Source: Flavobacterium algicola (GTDB lineage Bacteria; Bacteroidota; Bacteroidia; Flavobacteriales; Flavobacteriaceae). From it: 64,000 nucleotides of DNA. The stretch is from NCBI RefSeq assembly GCF_022399565.1, contig NZ_JAJTUT010000001.1, forward strand, positions 310,001-374,000, given 5' to 3'. A program made the position numbers and the translations under genes. Each line of letters opens with the position of its first letter. Position 1 is the stretch's first letter. Positions 8,414 through 17,036 of this stretch are shown here, in pieces. Under the pieces are notes generated by a model. That model searched no databases and was not told where the DNA came from. It worked only from the letters and a program-made list of their open reading frames with translations.

Positions 8414-8986
8414 ATGATGACTACAGAACGTAATGACCGACCAAATTTATTAATAGTTCCAGGATTGGGCGGTTCAGGAGCTGAACATTGGCAGCAATTG
8501 TGGCACAACGATAACAGTAATTCAATAATTATCAACCAAAGCGATTGGGACAAACCTATACTAAAGGATTGGCTCGATAATCTAAATCAAACTATTGAAT
8601 CACTCACTCAACCTACTTTACTCATTGGTCATAGTTTAGGCTCAATCTTGATCACTATCTGGGCAAATCAACATTATAACGACAATATTATTGGTGCATT
8701 AATTGTTGCGCCTGCAGATGTTGACTCTGCAGAACATACTCCAGATATCATTAGGGATTTTGCTCCAATACCTCTTCAAAAACTAAAATTCCCTTCGCTT
8801 GTAATAACCAGTACCAATGACCCGTACGTAAGTGTAGAGCGAGCGACTTTCTTTTCTGAAAAATGGGGAAGCGACTTTGTGTCTATTGGTCTGAGGGGAC
8901 ACATTAATACACTGTCAAATCTTGGACAGTGGGACGAGGGGAAAGAGCTATTATCTTCTTTCATAAATAAATTAAAATCTAACTAA
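8414..8986 (+). CDS. RBBP9/YdeN-type alpha/beta hydrolase
   Basis: A 190-residue serine hydrolase of the small RBBP9/YdeN group. It opens with the group's PGLGGSGAEHWQQLW loop (about residues 17-31). The nucleophile elbow is GHSLGS. The Asp of the triad should be in STNDPYV, and the His in LRGHINTLSNLGQW near the C-terminus, so the triad looks complete. No signal peptide is present. The start could equally be the second ATG at 8417. The substrate is unknown; members of this group are esterase-like with few defined substrates. Confidence 0.85.
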   Translation: MMTTERNDRPNLLIVPGLGGSGAEHWQQLWHNDNSNSIIINQSDWDKPILKDWLDNLNQTIESLTQPTLLIGHSLGSILITIWANQHYNDNIIGALIVAPADVDSAEHTPDIIRDFAPIPLQKLKFPSLVITSTNDPYVSVERATFFSEKWGSDFVSIGLRGHINTLSNLGQWDEGKELLSSFINKLKSN

Positions 8987-9089
8987 ACCATCCACTTACT
9001 AATTTCAATTTATAATTACTAAATAAATTCAGGTTTTACCCACTATTAAGGTAGCTTTTTCATAACTTTAAGAATTAAATTATAAAGTC

Positions 9090-9650
9090 ATGTCTAGAAC
9101 AGAATCCAATATGCTTAGTCTAGGAACTAAGGCACCCGATTTTTTATTGTATGATGCGGCAACCCGAACTTCAAACATTTCGTTCAATGATTGTCGCGGT
9201 GAAAAAGGAACACTAGTTATTTTTATCTGCAATCACTGCCCCTTTGTGCATCACGTTATGGAAGAAATTCTAATGATTGCTAATGATTATAGAGTACAAG
9301 GTATAGGCATAGTTGCTATATCGAGCAACGATGCACTTAGTTTTCCTCAAGATGGACCTAGATATATGACTGAGTTTGCCTTTGAGAATAGTTTTGAATT
9401 TTTCTATCTGTACGACGAAAGTCAAGAAGTTGCCAATGCATACCAAGCAGCATGTACGCCTGATTTTTTTCTATTCGATGCTCAGGACAAATTAGTATAT
9501 CGCGGTCAATTAGACGATAGTCGCCCTGGAAACAGAATTCCGGTAAGTGGTAGCGATTTGCGCGGAGCAATTGATGCTGTCCTTTATAACAGAACGATGA
9601 ATCCTGTTCAAAAACCAAGTATAGGCTGTGCAATAAAGTGGAAGCAGTAA
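9090..9650 (+). CDS. thioredoxin-fold redoxin (AhpC/TSA-like)
   Basis: A 186-residue thioredoxin-fold protein. The opening SNMLSLGTKAPDFLLYDAAT matches the AhpC/TSA-type redoxins. The motif CNHCPFVHHV (about residues 49-58) supplies a C-x-x-C pair in the redox-site position. TPDFFLFDAQDKLVYRGQLDDSRPGN is the usual second half, with the cis-Pro at TPD. The ending PSIGCAIKWKQ is a conserved tail of this subgroup. It is predicted to act as a cytoplasmic thiol oxidoreductase or peroxiredoxin-like protein; its partner is unknown. Confidence 0.88.
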   Translation: MSRTESNMLSLGTKAPDFLLYDAATRTSNISFNDCRGEKGTLVIFICNHCPFVHHVMEEILMIANDYRVQGIGIVAISSNDALSFPQDGPRYMTEFAFENSFEFFYLYDESQEVANAYQAACTPDFFLFDAQDKLVYRGQLDDSRPGNRIPVSGSDLRGAIDAVLYNRTMNPVQKPSIGCAIKWKQ

Positions 9651-9691
9651 AACTGGTACCTAAATATAATTGTTTCCATCTGAAAGATTTC

Positions 9692-10348
9692 CTACTTTTT
9701 CAAAATTAATTCGGGTAAATTAGCATTCAACCACTTGTATTTACTTAATATTAAGATATGTGTTGCCCCCTTTAATACGATACAATCTTTTATATTTTTG
9801 ATTGGAAAAACGTCATCTGCATCCCCGTGAATATGAATAATTCCCTCTACAGGTTTAACTCTATTCCACAAAACCACTTGTTCTACTGCCCACTCCAAAT
9901 AATATATATCTCGAACAGAAAGGAACTTTTCATAAAGTTTTAATCGCTGATTTATCTTTTCTCCAAAAGAAAAACGGGCAAGGTTTTCTAGGTTAAGTAT
10001 TAAGTTCATCGGAATGAGTTTGTAAGCCTTTGTCGATTTTGCAAGTTTCATTCTCGTAGGAAATTCCAAACTACTTTTGACACTAGATATTATAATAATT
10101 TTTCTAACAGGGATGTGCAGTGCCATCTCTTGAACTAAAATTCCACCAAATGATACCCCTATCAAAACTGGATTAGGGTGTTTAATTTTCTTTGTTATAC
10201 GAAGAGCATAATCCGATAATGATTCTTTTAATAGGGGGATTTCCCACTCCAGAAAAATTACTTCAAACTCATCAGGGAGCGCAATACGTTCAAAAATTAA
10301 GGTGCTAGCTGCCAAACCAGGCATAAAATAAACAGGGATTTTGCTCAT
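9692..10348 (-). CDS. alpha/beta hydrolase
   Basis: A 218-residue hydrolase. Near the N-terminus is an oxyanion-type PGLAAS loop. The nucleophile elbow is GVSFGG (about residues 78-83), the acid is probably in HGDADDVFP and the His in KGATHILI. The three elements in the usual order support a working serine hydrolase. No signal sequence is present. It faces the redoxin gene tail-to-tail. It is not closely similar to the RBBP9-type hydrolase 700 nt away, so it is not a recent duplicate. Substrate unknown. Confidence 0.78.
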   Translation of the reverse strand: MSKIPVYFMPGLAASTLIFERIALPDEFEVIFLEWEIPLLKESLSDYALRITKKIKHPNPVLIGVSFGGILVQEMALHIPVRKIIIISSVKSSLEFPTRMKLAKSTKAYKLIPMNLILNLENLARFSFGEKINQRLKLYEKFLSVRDIYYLEWAVEQVVLWNRVKPVEGIIHIHGDADDVFPIKNIKDCIVLKGATHILILSKYKWLNANLPELILKK

Positions 10349-10534
10349 AATGGTAAGTACTATAAAAATGTCGTTGTATTATATAAATTTAGCGCTTTAA
10401 TAGTCAATACCAATCTATTCACAGCTGTTTTTATGAATACTTTCTGTTTCATTTATAAATCTTCATATTTATTTGGAACGGAAATTTAGTTTCAAATGAA
10501 CAAACCAAGCACTTTGTTAAATCAGCCACAAACG

Positions 10535-10565
10535 TTGCTCTTTGATAATCAAATCACTAACTTTG
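10535..10565 (+). promoter_or_regulatory. candidate promoter for GNAT-like gene
   Basis: TTG (10535-10537), 20 nt, TAACTTTG (10558-10565): a good match to the Bacteroidota consensus. It would leave an untranslated leader of about 140 nt before the ATG at 10710. The rest of the 361-nt gap 10349-10709 shows no gene. Confidence 0.5.
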
Positions 10566-10709
10566 TTACACTGCCTTCATTAATTTTTACATTCTATTAT
10601 CTAGAGTAAAAAATTTAGATCATCCTGCAATTAAATTATACTTTGATCATGAAGCGATTATAAAGTTCAATTACATTTTGAAATATTAACCGTTATATTT
10701 AAATTATAA

Positions 10710-11012
10710 ATGGAACATTTAAGTACCTTAGAAATTAAAGACAATGCTTTCGCGAGACAATTCGAAACTATTACTACGGAAGGATTAGTAACTATTGAAT
10801 ATTCATTTCAAGAGCGAAAAATATTCTTAACTAAAGTCAATACTCCCGAAGGATTTGAAAATAAAGAATTCATTTACCGCTTCTTAACAGACATCATGGC
10901 AATCGCCATTGAACGAAAATTAAAAGTGGTTCCCATCTTACCTGAAATTGTTGTTTTCTTCAAGAAAAATCCAGAGTACAAAGAATTATTACCTCCAGGA
11001 ATTCGACTATAA
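10710..11012 (+). CDS. short GCN5-related N-acetyltransferase (YidJ/CG-type)
   Basis: A 100-residue protein of the short GNAT group. Features of the group are the N-terminal FETITTEGLVTIEYSFQERKIFLTKVNTPEGFENKEFIYRFL, where a beta-hairpin precedes the acetyl-CoA loop, and the end KVVPILPEIVVFFKKNPEYKELL, which matches the family's V-P-x-C/L-P-x-x-x-x-x-F-x-K-x-P-E-Y tail. The usual Cys near this tail is Leu here. The acceptor substrate of this group is generally unknown. It stands alone and ends convergently with the ABC-F gene at a shared hairpin. Confidence 0.75.
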   Translation: MEHLSTLEIKDNAFARQFETITTEGLVTIEYSFQERKIFLTKVNTPEGFENKEFIYRFLTDIMAIAIERKLKVVPILPEIVVFFKKNPEYKELLPPGIRL

Positions 11013-11020
11013 AAAAATAA

Positions 11021-11067
11021 CCGCCAATCAAGCCGATTCATATCTTATAAATCATTTTTATTGGCGG
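11021..11067. terminator. shared terminator between convergent genes
   Basis: Inverted repeat CCGCCAAT (11021-11028) / ATTGGCGG (11060-11067), extended by ATA/TAT outside, with a 31-nt loop. It lies between two convergent stop codons. Confidence 0.6.
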
Positions 11068-11103
11068 CTATAATTTTAGGATGTACCTAAGACAGGTATT
11101 CTT

Positions 11104-12738
11104 TTATTTTTCAATTTCTCTCATACTTTCCATTTTCTTATTTGCTAAGAATCCAGTGATGTCCTCAAAATGTTCAATAACTCGCTTGTTTTTAAATTCA
11201 AATACTTTAGTAGCCAAACCATCCAAGAAATCCCTATCGTGAGACACTAAAATAAGTGTACCATCAAAATCACGCAGTGCATCTTTGATAATGTCCTTGG
11301 TTTTCATATCTAAGTGATTCGAGGGTTCATCCAGAATCAATAAGTTTACAGGTTCAAGTAGCAATTTGATCATTGCTAAACGCGTCTTTTCACCTCCAGA
11401 AAGCACTTTTACTTTCTTGGTAATATCATCTCCTTGAAACATAAATGCTCCTAAAATATTTTTGATTTGTGTTCTTACATCGCCAACCGCGATATCGTCA
11501 ATAGTCTCAAAAATAGTTGCATTCTCGTTTAATAAAGAAGCTTGGTTTTGAGCAAAATATCCAATTTGAGCATTGTGACCAATTTCTAGCACACCGCCGT
11601 CGATTTCTAGCTCTTTCATGATTGCTTTAATCATAGTCGATTTACCTTCACCATTCTTCCCTACAAATGCAACTTTTTCTCCTCTTTCGATAACAATATT
11701 TGCATTTTTAAACACAACATGATCTCCGTACGCTTTGTCTAATTCTTTTACAATAACTGGATATTGCCCAGAACGTGCAGCTGCAGGAAATTTCAGTTTT
11801 AAGGCGGAGTTATCCACTTCATCAACTTGTACTATAACTAACTTCTCTAACATTTTGACACGCGATTGAACTGCATCTGTTTTAGAGAAAGTTCCTTTAA
11901 AACGATCTATAAAAGTTCTGTTGTCAGCAATCATTCTTTGTTGCTCGTCATACGCTTTTTGTTGGTGTACGCGACGGTCTTTTCGCAATTCTAAATAATG
12001 AGAGTACTTTGCCTTATAATCATATATACGTCCCATCGTTACTTCGATTGTACGATTGGTAATATTATCTACAAAAGCTCTATCGTGGGAAATCACTACA
12101 ACTGCTTTGGCTTCATTGATTAAAAATTCTTCTAACCATTGAATACTTTCAATATCCATGTGATTGGTAGGCTCATCTAGTAAAATTAAGTCTGGCTTTT
12201 GCAAAAGTATTTTAGCCAATTCGATTCGCATTCTCCAACCTCCAGAGAATTCAGAAGTTTGGCGTGTAAAATCTTCGCGTTCAAATCCTAAACCAGTTAA
12301 TATTTTCTCTACTTCAGCTTCATAATTCACCTCTTCGATCGCATAATATTTCTCACTTAAGTCAGAAACTCTTTCGATCAATTTCATATATGCATCACTT
12401 TCATAATCAGTACGAATGGTCAATTGCTCATTAATTTCATCAATCTCGGCTTTCATACCCAAAATTTCGCCAAAAGCTTTCGATGTTTCCTCCATTACGG
12501 TAGTGCCATCTGTTGTCAACAAATGCTGAGGCAAATAAGCTACAACTGCCTCTTTGGGAGCTGAAACACTACCCGTAGATGGCTTACTTTGACCAGCAAT
12601 AATTTTTAACAATGTTGATTTCCCCGCACCATTTTTACCCATTAAGGCTATTTTATCATTTTCATTTATGGCAAAAGAAACATCACTAAAAAGAGTGGTT
12701 CCTCCAAATTGTACCGAAATATCATTTACTGTAATCAT
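11104..12738 (-). CDS. ABC-F family ATPase
   Basis: A 544-residue soluble protein with two ATPase domains and no membrane segment, the layout of ABC-F translation factors (EttA/Uup/YbiT group), which act at the ribosomal E site. Domain 1 has Walker A GKNGAGKST, signature SGGWRMR and Walker B LILLDEPTNHMD. Domain 2 has GKNGEGKST, SGGEKTR and LLILDEPSNHLD. Between the domains is the charged linker (YSHYLELRKDRRVHQQKAYDEQQRM...), the P-site-tRNA-interaction motif region. The exact subgroup, including whether it affects antibiotic sensitivity, cannot be told from the sequence alone. Confidence 0.93.
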   Translation of the reverse strand: MITVNDISVQFGGTTLFSDVSFAINENDKIALMGKNGAGKSTLLKIIAGQSKPSTGSVSAPKEAVVAYLPQHLLTTDGTTVMEETSKAFGEILGMKAEIDEINEQLTIRTDYESDAYMKLIERVSDLSEKYYAIEEVNYEAEVEKILTGLGFEREDFTRQTSEFSGGWRMRIELAKILLQKPDLILLDEPTNHMDIESIQWLEEFLINEAKAVVVISHDRAFVDNITNRTIEVTMGRIYDYKAKYSHYLELRKDRRVHQQKAYDEQQRMIADNRTFIDRFKGTFSKTDAVQSRVKMLEKLVIVQVDEVDNSALKLKFPAAARSGQYPVIVKELDKAYGDHVVFKNANIVIERGEKVAFVGKNGEGKSTMIKAIMKELEIDGGVLEIGHNAQIGYFAQNQASLLNENATIFETIDDIAVGDVRTQIKNILGAFMFQGDDITKKVKVLSGGEKTRLAMIKLLLEPVNLLILDEPSNHLDMKTKDIIKDALRDFDGTLILVSHDRDFLDGLATKVFEFKNKRVIEHFEDITGFLANKKMESMREIEK

Positions 12739-12776
12739 GCTATATTTATAAAGAGTTGTAACGTTTTTTGAAGCGG

Positions 12777-12808
12777 CAAAGATAACAGATTTAATCTTCG
12801 AAATCCAA
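12777..12808 (-). promoter_or_regulatory. candidate promoter for ABC-F gene
   Basis: On the minus strand: TTG (12808-12806), 21 nt, TATCTTTG (12784-12777), 39 nt before the ATG. Confidence 0.5.
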
Positions 12809-12816
12809 TAAAAACA

Positions 12817-12858
12817 AAAGCTTCTCTAATCAAAATAAAACTGATACAGAGAAGCTTT
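12817..12858 (-). terminator. terminator after the AGCS symporter gene
   Basis: AAAGCTTCTCT / AGAGAAGCTTT with a 20-nt loop; on the minus strand it is followed by TGTTTTTAT. Confidence 0.78.
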
Positions 12859-12884
12859 GTAAGTAGACTATCTAAAAAACGAAC

Positions 12885-14342
12885 CTATTGTTTTTTATTT
12901 ATTGTATGCCAAATATGGGCATTTGAAACACCAATATCATCTGGATCAAATACGGGATCTTTACCTTCTTTTAATTGTTTTTCGTAATCTTTCAATGAAT
13001 CTAAAGCTGGTTTTTGCAATAAAATAATTGCGATGATATTAAACCAAGCCATAAGACCAACTCCGATGTCTCCTAATCCCCAAGCCAGTGAGGCTTGACT
13101 TATTGACCCATACATAATGACAAGCATCATTACTACTTTTAAAATATGCGAATAAATAGGCGATTCAAATTTTCTAGTTAAATATGAAACATTAGAATCA
13201 GCTATATAGTAATACGCTAGAATAGTTGTAAAAGCAAAGAAAAACAATGCAACAGCTACAAAATACCCACCAAAACCTGGAAATACTGTATCCATGGCGC
13301 TCTGTGTAAAGGCAGGACCTACGGCCACATTTGGTAATCCTTCGTATAAAAATTCAGGTGCGCCTGCTGCACCAAAATTAGGATTTTGAACATTATACAT
13401 TCCGGTAATTAACAACATAAAACCGGTAGCCGTACAAACAAATAAAGTATCGATGTAAACCGAAAATGATTGCACCAAACCTTGTTTTGCTGGATGTGAA
13501 ATTGCTGCGGCAGCAGCAATATGAGGTGCAGTACCTTGTCCTGCCTCATTTGAATATACTCCTCTTTTAACACCATACTGAATAGCCATTCCGAAAACGG
13601 CACCAAAACCAGCCTCCATATTAAAAGCACTTTTAAAAACTAATGCTATCAAAGATGGTATTTGTTGAAAATCAACAATTAAAATAATTAGTGCCAAAAT
13701 AATATACCCGACAGCCATAAAGGGAACCACATACTCTGTGAATTTGGCTATACGTTTAACTCCACCAAAAACAATGGTTGCAAATATTATAACCACTAAT
13801 AAACCTGTTTTCCAAGTATCAATTTGAAATGAATTTTCGATTCCAACAACGACCGAATTAGCTTGTACTCCAGGTAAAAATAGCCCTGCGGAGATTACCG
13901 AAACGAATGCAAATAAAATTGCAAACCACTTTACGTCCAAACCTCTCTCTATGTAGTATGCTGGACCTCCACGAAACTCTCCTAAATGCTTTTCTTTATA
14001 AATTTGCGCCAAAGCCGCTTCGACATAGGCCGTACTAGCACCTAAAAATGCTACTACCCACATCCAGAATAAAGCTCCTGGCCCACCGAAAGCGATAGCT
14101 GTTGCTACTCCTGCAATATTCCCAGTACCTACTCTACCAGCAAGAGACATTGCCAAGGCTTGAAAAGAAGAAACACCAGACTCGGTACTTTTTCCGTCGA
14201 ATAATAATCGAACCATTTCTTTTAACTTTCGTACTTGCACAAAGCGTGTTCGAACCGAGAAATAAAGCCCCGTACCCAAGCACAAAACGATTAAAGCATT
14301 ACTCCAAATAATATCATTCAACAAACCTACAACTTCTTCCAT
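12885..14342 (-). CDS. alanine/glycine:cation symporter family protein (AGCS)
   Basis: A 485-residue inner-membrane transporter of the AGCS family, which takes up alanine or glycine with Na+ or H+. The most telling segment is AMSLAGRVGTGNIAGVATAIAFGGPGALFWMWVVAFLGASTAYVEA (about 65-110), which contains the family's G-x-G-N-I-x-G-V-A motif. FRGGPAYYIERGL, KRGVYSNEAGQGTAPHIAAAA and a string of about ten hydrophobic helices complete the picture. The C-terminal 40 residues are polar and cytoplasmic. It is likely monocistronic, with a hairpin downstream. Confidence 0.92.
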   Translation of the reverse strand: MEEVVGLLNDIIWSNALIVLCLGTGLYFSVRTRFVQVRKLKEMVRLLFDGKSTESGVSSFQALAMSLAGRVGTGNIAGVATAIAFGGPGALFWMWVVAFLGASTAYVEAALAQIYKEKHLGEFRGGPAYYIERGLDVKWFAILFAFVSVISAGLFLPGVQANSVVVGIENSFQIDTWKTGLLVVIIFATIVFGGVKRIAKFTEYVVPFMAVGYIILALIILIVDFQQIPSLIALVFKSAFNMEAGFGAVFGMAIQYGVKRGVYSNEAGQGTAPHIAAAAAISHPAKQGLVQSFSVYIDTLFVCTATGFMLLITGMYNVQNPNFGAAGAPEFLYEGLPNVAVGPAFTQSAMDTVFPGFGGYFVAVALFFFAFTTILAYYYIADSNVSYLTRKFESPIYSHILKVVMMLVIMYGSISQASLAWGLGDIGVGLMAWFNIIAIILLQKPALDSLKDYEKQLKEGKDPVFDPDDIGVSNAHIWHTINKKQ

Positions 14343-14564
14343 ATAGTAAATATTTATTCTTCATCAAAAAAACAACAAAACATCGGTTTTTCAAATAATT
14401 TTTCAATCTAATTACTTCAAATCTTTATTTTATTAGAGTTATATAATTTTTTACTGCATAAATAGCAATAGCATTAAGATTTTAACAAAATTAAATATCA
14501 GTTCTCTACTTTTTAGCTTTAGTAAATTTTGAGATTTATGTTGCTATCAGTCATATGAAATGAA

Positions 14565-14607
14565 AAAGCCATAAACTAATTGATATTAAATCTTAGTTTA
14601 TGGCTTT
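14565..14607 (-). terminator. terminator after the GlmU-like gene
   Basis: AAAGCCATAAACTAA (14565-14579) / TTAGTTTATGGCTTT (14593-14607), 15-bp perfect stem. On the minus strand it is followed by TTCATTTCAT. Confidence 0.78.
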
Positions 14608-14627
14608 ATATATTTATATTTTAGAAA

Positions 14628-15803
14628 TTAGTCTTTTCTCCACTTTTTAGTTTCTTCAAAAACATGCTCTAATATAGCAGCTTCTTGCTCATTAAATTCC
14701 AAACCTCGGCGTCCCATTACGATTCTTGCTGTTTCAAATGCTTTTTTGGTCATGTAAGTTGTAAATCCTGAAGCACCACCCCAAGAAAAACTAGGAACAA
14801 AATTTCGAGGAAATCCAGTTCCAAAAATATTGGCGCTTACTCCTACTACTGTTCCTGTATTAAACATTGTATTGATTCCGCATTTACTGTGATCTCCCAT
14901 CATTAAGCCGCAAAATTGCAAACCTGTTTTGGTGAAACTTTCAGTTTGGTAATTCCAAAGTTTCACTTCATCATAGTTGTTTTTCAAGTTAGAATTGTTG
15001 CTATCTGCCCCAATATTACACCATTCTCCTAAAACAGAATCACCCAAAAAGCCTTCATGTCCTTTATTTGAATTTGCAAAAATGACAGAATTCTTAACTT
15101 CTCCCCCTATACGAGAAGCTGGACCAACAGTTGTTGCGCCATATATTTTTGATCCCATTTTAACTATTCCTTTTTCTCCTAAAGCAAAAGGACCACGAAT
15201 AACCGTATTCTCCATTATTTCTGAATCCTTACCAATATAAATCGGACCGCTAGAGGCATTAAGAGTTACGAACTCAAGAACAGCTCCTTCTTCTATAAAT
15301 ACATTTTCTGGTGCGATAACATTGACACTTTTAGGAATAGGTTGCGATTTTCTATCTTCGGTTAAAAGTTCAAAATCAGCACGAATGGCAGCATCATTTT
15401 TCGAAAAAATATCCCAAGGATTATTTACTGAAAGGATATCGTATTCAAATTCTATAATTTCATAGTCATCAAAATCAATTTGCTCTTGATTTTCGCCATA
15501 ATAAAAAGCAACTACTTCTTCTCCTTTAAAAATAGCTTGATTAACTCCTAGATCACTAATTAATTCTACCAACTCAAAATTTGGCAAAAAGGAAGCATTA
15601 ATCATTACATTCTCCTCTAATTCTACCATGGGATATTTATCAGCCAAATATTCCTCTGTCAAGGTCGTCGTGGTAGATCCTAAATACATTTCCCATTTTT
15701 GACGAATAGTTAGAATTCCGATTAAAATATCAGCCACGGGACGGGTAAAAGTAAAAGGCAATAAAGCATTTCTAGAAGGACCGTCAAAAAGGATATAGTT
15801 CAT
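14628..15803 (-). CDS. GlmU-like putative sugar nucleotidyltransferase / acetyltransferase
   Basis: A 391-residue protein of the alternative GlmU-like family seen in Bacteroidota. The N-terminus MNYILFDGPSRNALLPFTFTRPVADILIG matches that group's start. The second half is a left-handed beta-helix made of hexapeptide repeats (for example IYIGKDSEIMENTVIRGPFALGEKGIVKMGSKIYGATTVGPASRIGGEV). It carries the GlmU-like run GHEGFLGDSVLGEWCNIGADSNNSNLKNNY. Its expected role is making UDP-N-acetylglucosamine for cell wall and LPS, but the catalytic residues of the nucleotidyl half are not clear to me. It precedes rpmE2 on the chromosome but is separately terminated. Confidence 0.82.
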   Translation of the reverse strand: MNYILFDGPSRNALLPFTFTRPVADILIGILTIRQKWEMYLGSTTTTLTEEYLADKYPMVELEENVMINASFLPNFELVELISDLGVNQAIFKGEEVVAFYYGENQEQIDFDDYEIIEFEYDILSVNNPWDIFSKNDAAIRADFELLTEDRKSQPIPKSVNVIAPENVFIEEGAVLEFVTLNASSGPIYIGKDSEIMENTVIRGPFALGEKGIVKMGSKIYGATTVGPASRIGGEVKNSVIFANSNKGHEGFLGDSVLGEWCNIGADSNNSNLKNNYDEVKLWNYQTESFTKTGLQFCGLMMGDHSKCGINTMFNTGTVVGVSANIFGTGFPRNFVPSFSWGGASGFTTYMTKKAFETARIVMGRRGLEFNEQEAAILEHVFEETKKWRKD

Positions 15804-15815
15804 TTTATAGAGTTA

Positions 15816-15843
15816 CAAAGTTATAAGGAACCAAAGTTACAAA
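15816..15843 (-). promoter_or_regulatory. candidate promoter for GlmU-like gene
   Basis: On the minus strand TAACTTTG (15823-15816) with TTTG 16 nt upstream (15843-15840). The same TAACTTTG occurs again at 15839-15832, so either box could be used. Confidence 0.4.
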
Positions 15844-15959
15844 GTTTTTGGTTTAATTATCTCCTGATTTCTGGATTAACGATAAATTGACATCAAAAAA
15901 TCGATAAGAAAAGAGAGAATAAAAATTACAAAATTAATTTATTATAGTCCATAAAAAAA

Positions 15960-15978
15960 GCCCCGCAAATTGCGAGGC
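15960..15978 (-). terminator. terminator after rpmE2
   Basis: Hairpin GCC-CCGCA-AAT-TGCG-AGGC, with a poly-T on the minus strand immediately after (A-run at 15952-15959). Confidence 0.75.
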
Positions 15979-16004
15979 TTCTTATATTTTGAAAACAAAT
16001 TAAA

Positions 16005-16256
16005 TTATTTAATATGTTTTGCGTATTTAGTTTTAAATTTATCAATACGTCCAGCAGTATCAATAAGTTTGTTTTTACCTGTGTAAAAAGGGTGAGAAGT
16101 TCTAGAAATCTCCAATTTTACAACTGGGTATTCAACACCTTCGTGTGTAATTGTCTCTCTAGTATCTGCAGTTGATTTTGTAATAAAAACTTCTTCGTTA
16201 GACATGTCTTTAAAAGCAACTAATCTGTAATTTTCTGGGTGTACACCTTTTTTCAT
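16005..16256 (-). CDS. rpmE2: 50S ribosomal protein L31 type B
   Basis: An 83-residue L31 of the zinc-free (type B, C-minus) form. It begins [20 protein letters not shown], has [30 protein letters not shown] as its conserved end, and contains no cysteine. The zinc-free form is the usual or zinc-limitation form of L31. It is a single gene with a promoter at 16370-16399 and its own terminator. Confidence 0.97.
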   Translation of the reverse strand: MKKGVHPENYRLVAFKDMSNEEVFITKSTADTRETITHEGVEYPVVKLEISRTSHPFYTGKNKLIDTAGRIDKFKTKYAKHIK

Positions 16257-16369
16257 CTTGTAAATCTTTTATTTGTTTTGATTATAATTGCTTTGCGGCT
16301 TTTCTTTTTTACAGAAAAGGTATAAACAGCTTACAACCTTTTATTTTATATTGTATTAATTTGAGGATG

Positions 16370-16399
16370 CAAAAGTACAATTATTTTTCAATAAACAAA
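16370..16399 (-). promoter_or_regulatory. promoter for rpmE2
   Basis: Minus strand: TTTG (16399-16396), 18 nt, TACTTTTG (16377-16370). Good consensus fit. The leader would be about 105 nt and includes a GAAAAG-rich stretch resembling a short hairpin around 16295-16320 (GGCTTTTCTTTTTTACAG then AAAAGGT). Confidence 0.6.
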
Positions 16400-16467
16400 T
16401 CTTTATTTGTTTATTTTTTATTCAACGCCAAAAATAGAAATATACTCCTTCATAAATAGGGATTTGT

Positions 16468-16475
16468 TATATTTG
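16468..16475 (+). promoter_or_regulatory. candidate -7 box for DUF4199-glycosyltransferase unit
   Basis: TATATTTG, a perfect TAnnTTTG, 25 nt before the ATG at 16501. The -33 region lacks a TTG. Confidence 0.5.
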
Positions 16476-16500
16476 CAATCTAAACAAAAGATATCGTTAA

Positions 16501-17028
16501 ATGGTTAATGAAATAATTAAAAAAAATAGCATCACCTATGGTGTTATAACAGGAATCACTTTATCATTCATTACTACTATAATGTATGCTGTTAACTTAG
16601 AATTATTTATCGCATGGTGGACTACACTCTTAAGTTTTTCGGTTTTCATAATAATCCCAGCTATTATGTTGGTTAAGACCAAAAATGATCTAAATAATAT
16701 TTTCCCTTTTAAAGAGGCATTTACAGCTTATTTTATCACAGCACTAATTGGCTTAATTATTTCGGTAGGTTTTAAGATGGTACTTTTCAACATAATTGAC
16801 CCTACTATTAAAAGCTCACTTTTAGAACTAACAATCAATTACCTAAAGAGTACATCTACAAAATTCGGTGTTCCAGAATCTTCTTTAAACGAAATGATAG
16901 CTAATTTAAGAAAAACAGATCCATTTTCCATTGTTGAACAACTTAAAGGATCAGTGGTCAATCTCTTTTTCTGTGCGATATTGGGTTTAATAATGGCAGC
17001 TTTTTTCAAATCAAAAACTACATCATAA
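16501..17028 (+). CDS. DUF4199 membrane protein
   Basis: A 175-residue inner-membrane protein with four hydrophobic helices: about 13-28 (YGVITGITLSFITTIMY), 33-57 (LFIAWWTTLLSFSVFIIIPAIMLVK), 70-95 (AFTAYFITALIGLIISVGFKMVLFNI) and 151-170 (VVNLFFCAILGLIMAAFF). Layout and the GxxFKEAFxxYF-like region match DUF4199, a Bacteroidota family of unknown function. Its gene lies 8 nt before the glycosyltransferase gene, the usual arrangement in flavobacteria, which suggests a role around the same lipid-linked sugar step. Confidence 0.8.
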   Translation: MVNEIIKKNSITYGVITGITLSFITTIMYAVNLELFIAWWTTLLSFSVFIIIPAIMLVKTKNDLNNIFPFKEAFTAYFITALIGLIISVGFKMVLFNIIDPTIKSSLLELTINYLKSTSTKFGVPESSLNEMIANLRKTDPFSIVEQLKGSVVNLFFCAILGLIMAAFFKSKTTS

Positions 17029-17036
17029 GATAACTA

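Noticed and set aside
9358-9633. 91-residue antisense ORF under the redoxin gene
   Set aside because: Fully inside a strongly recognised gene on the other strand; no family features.
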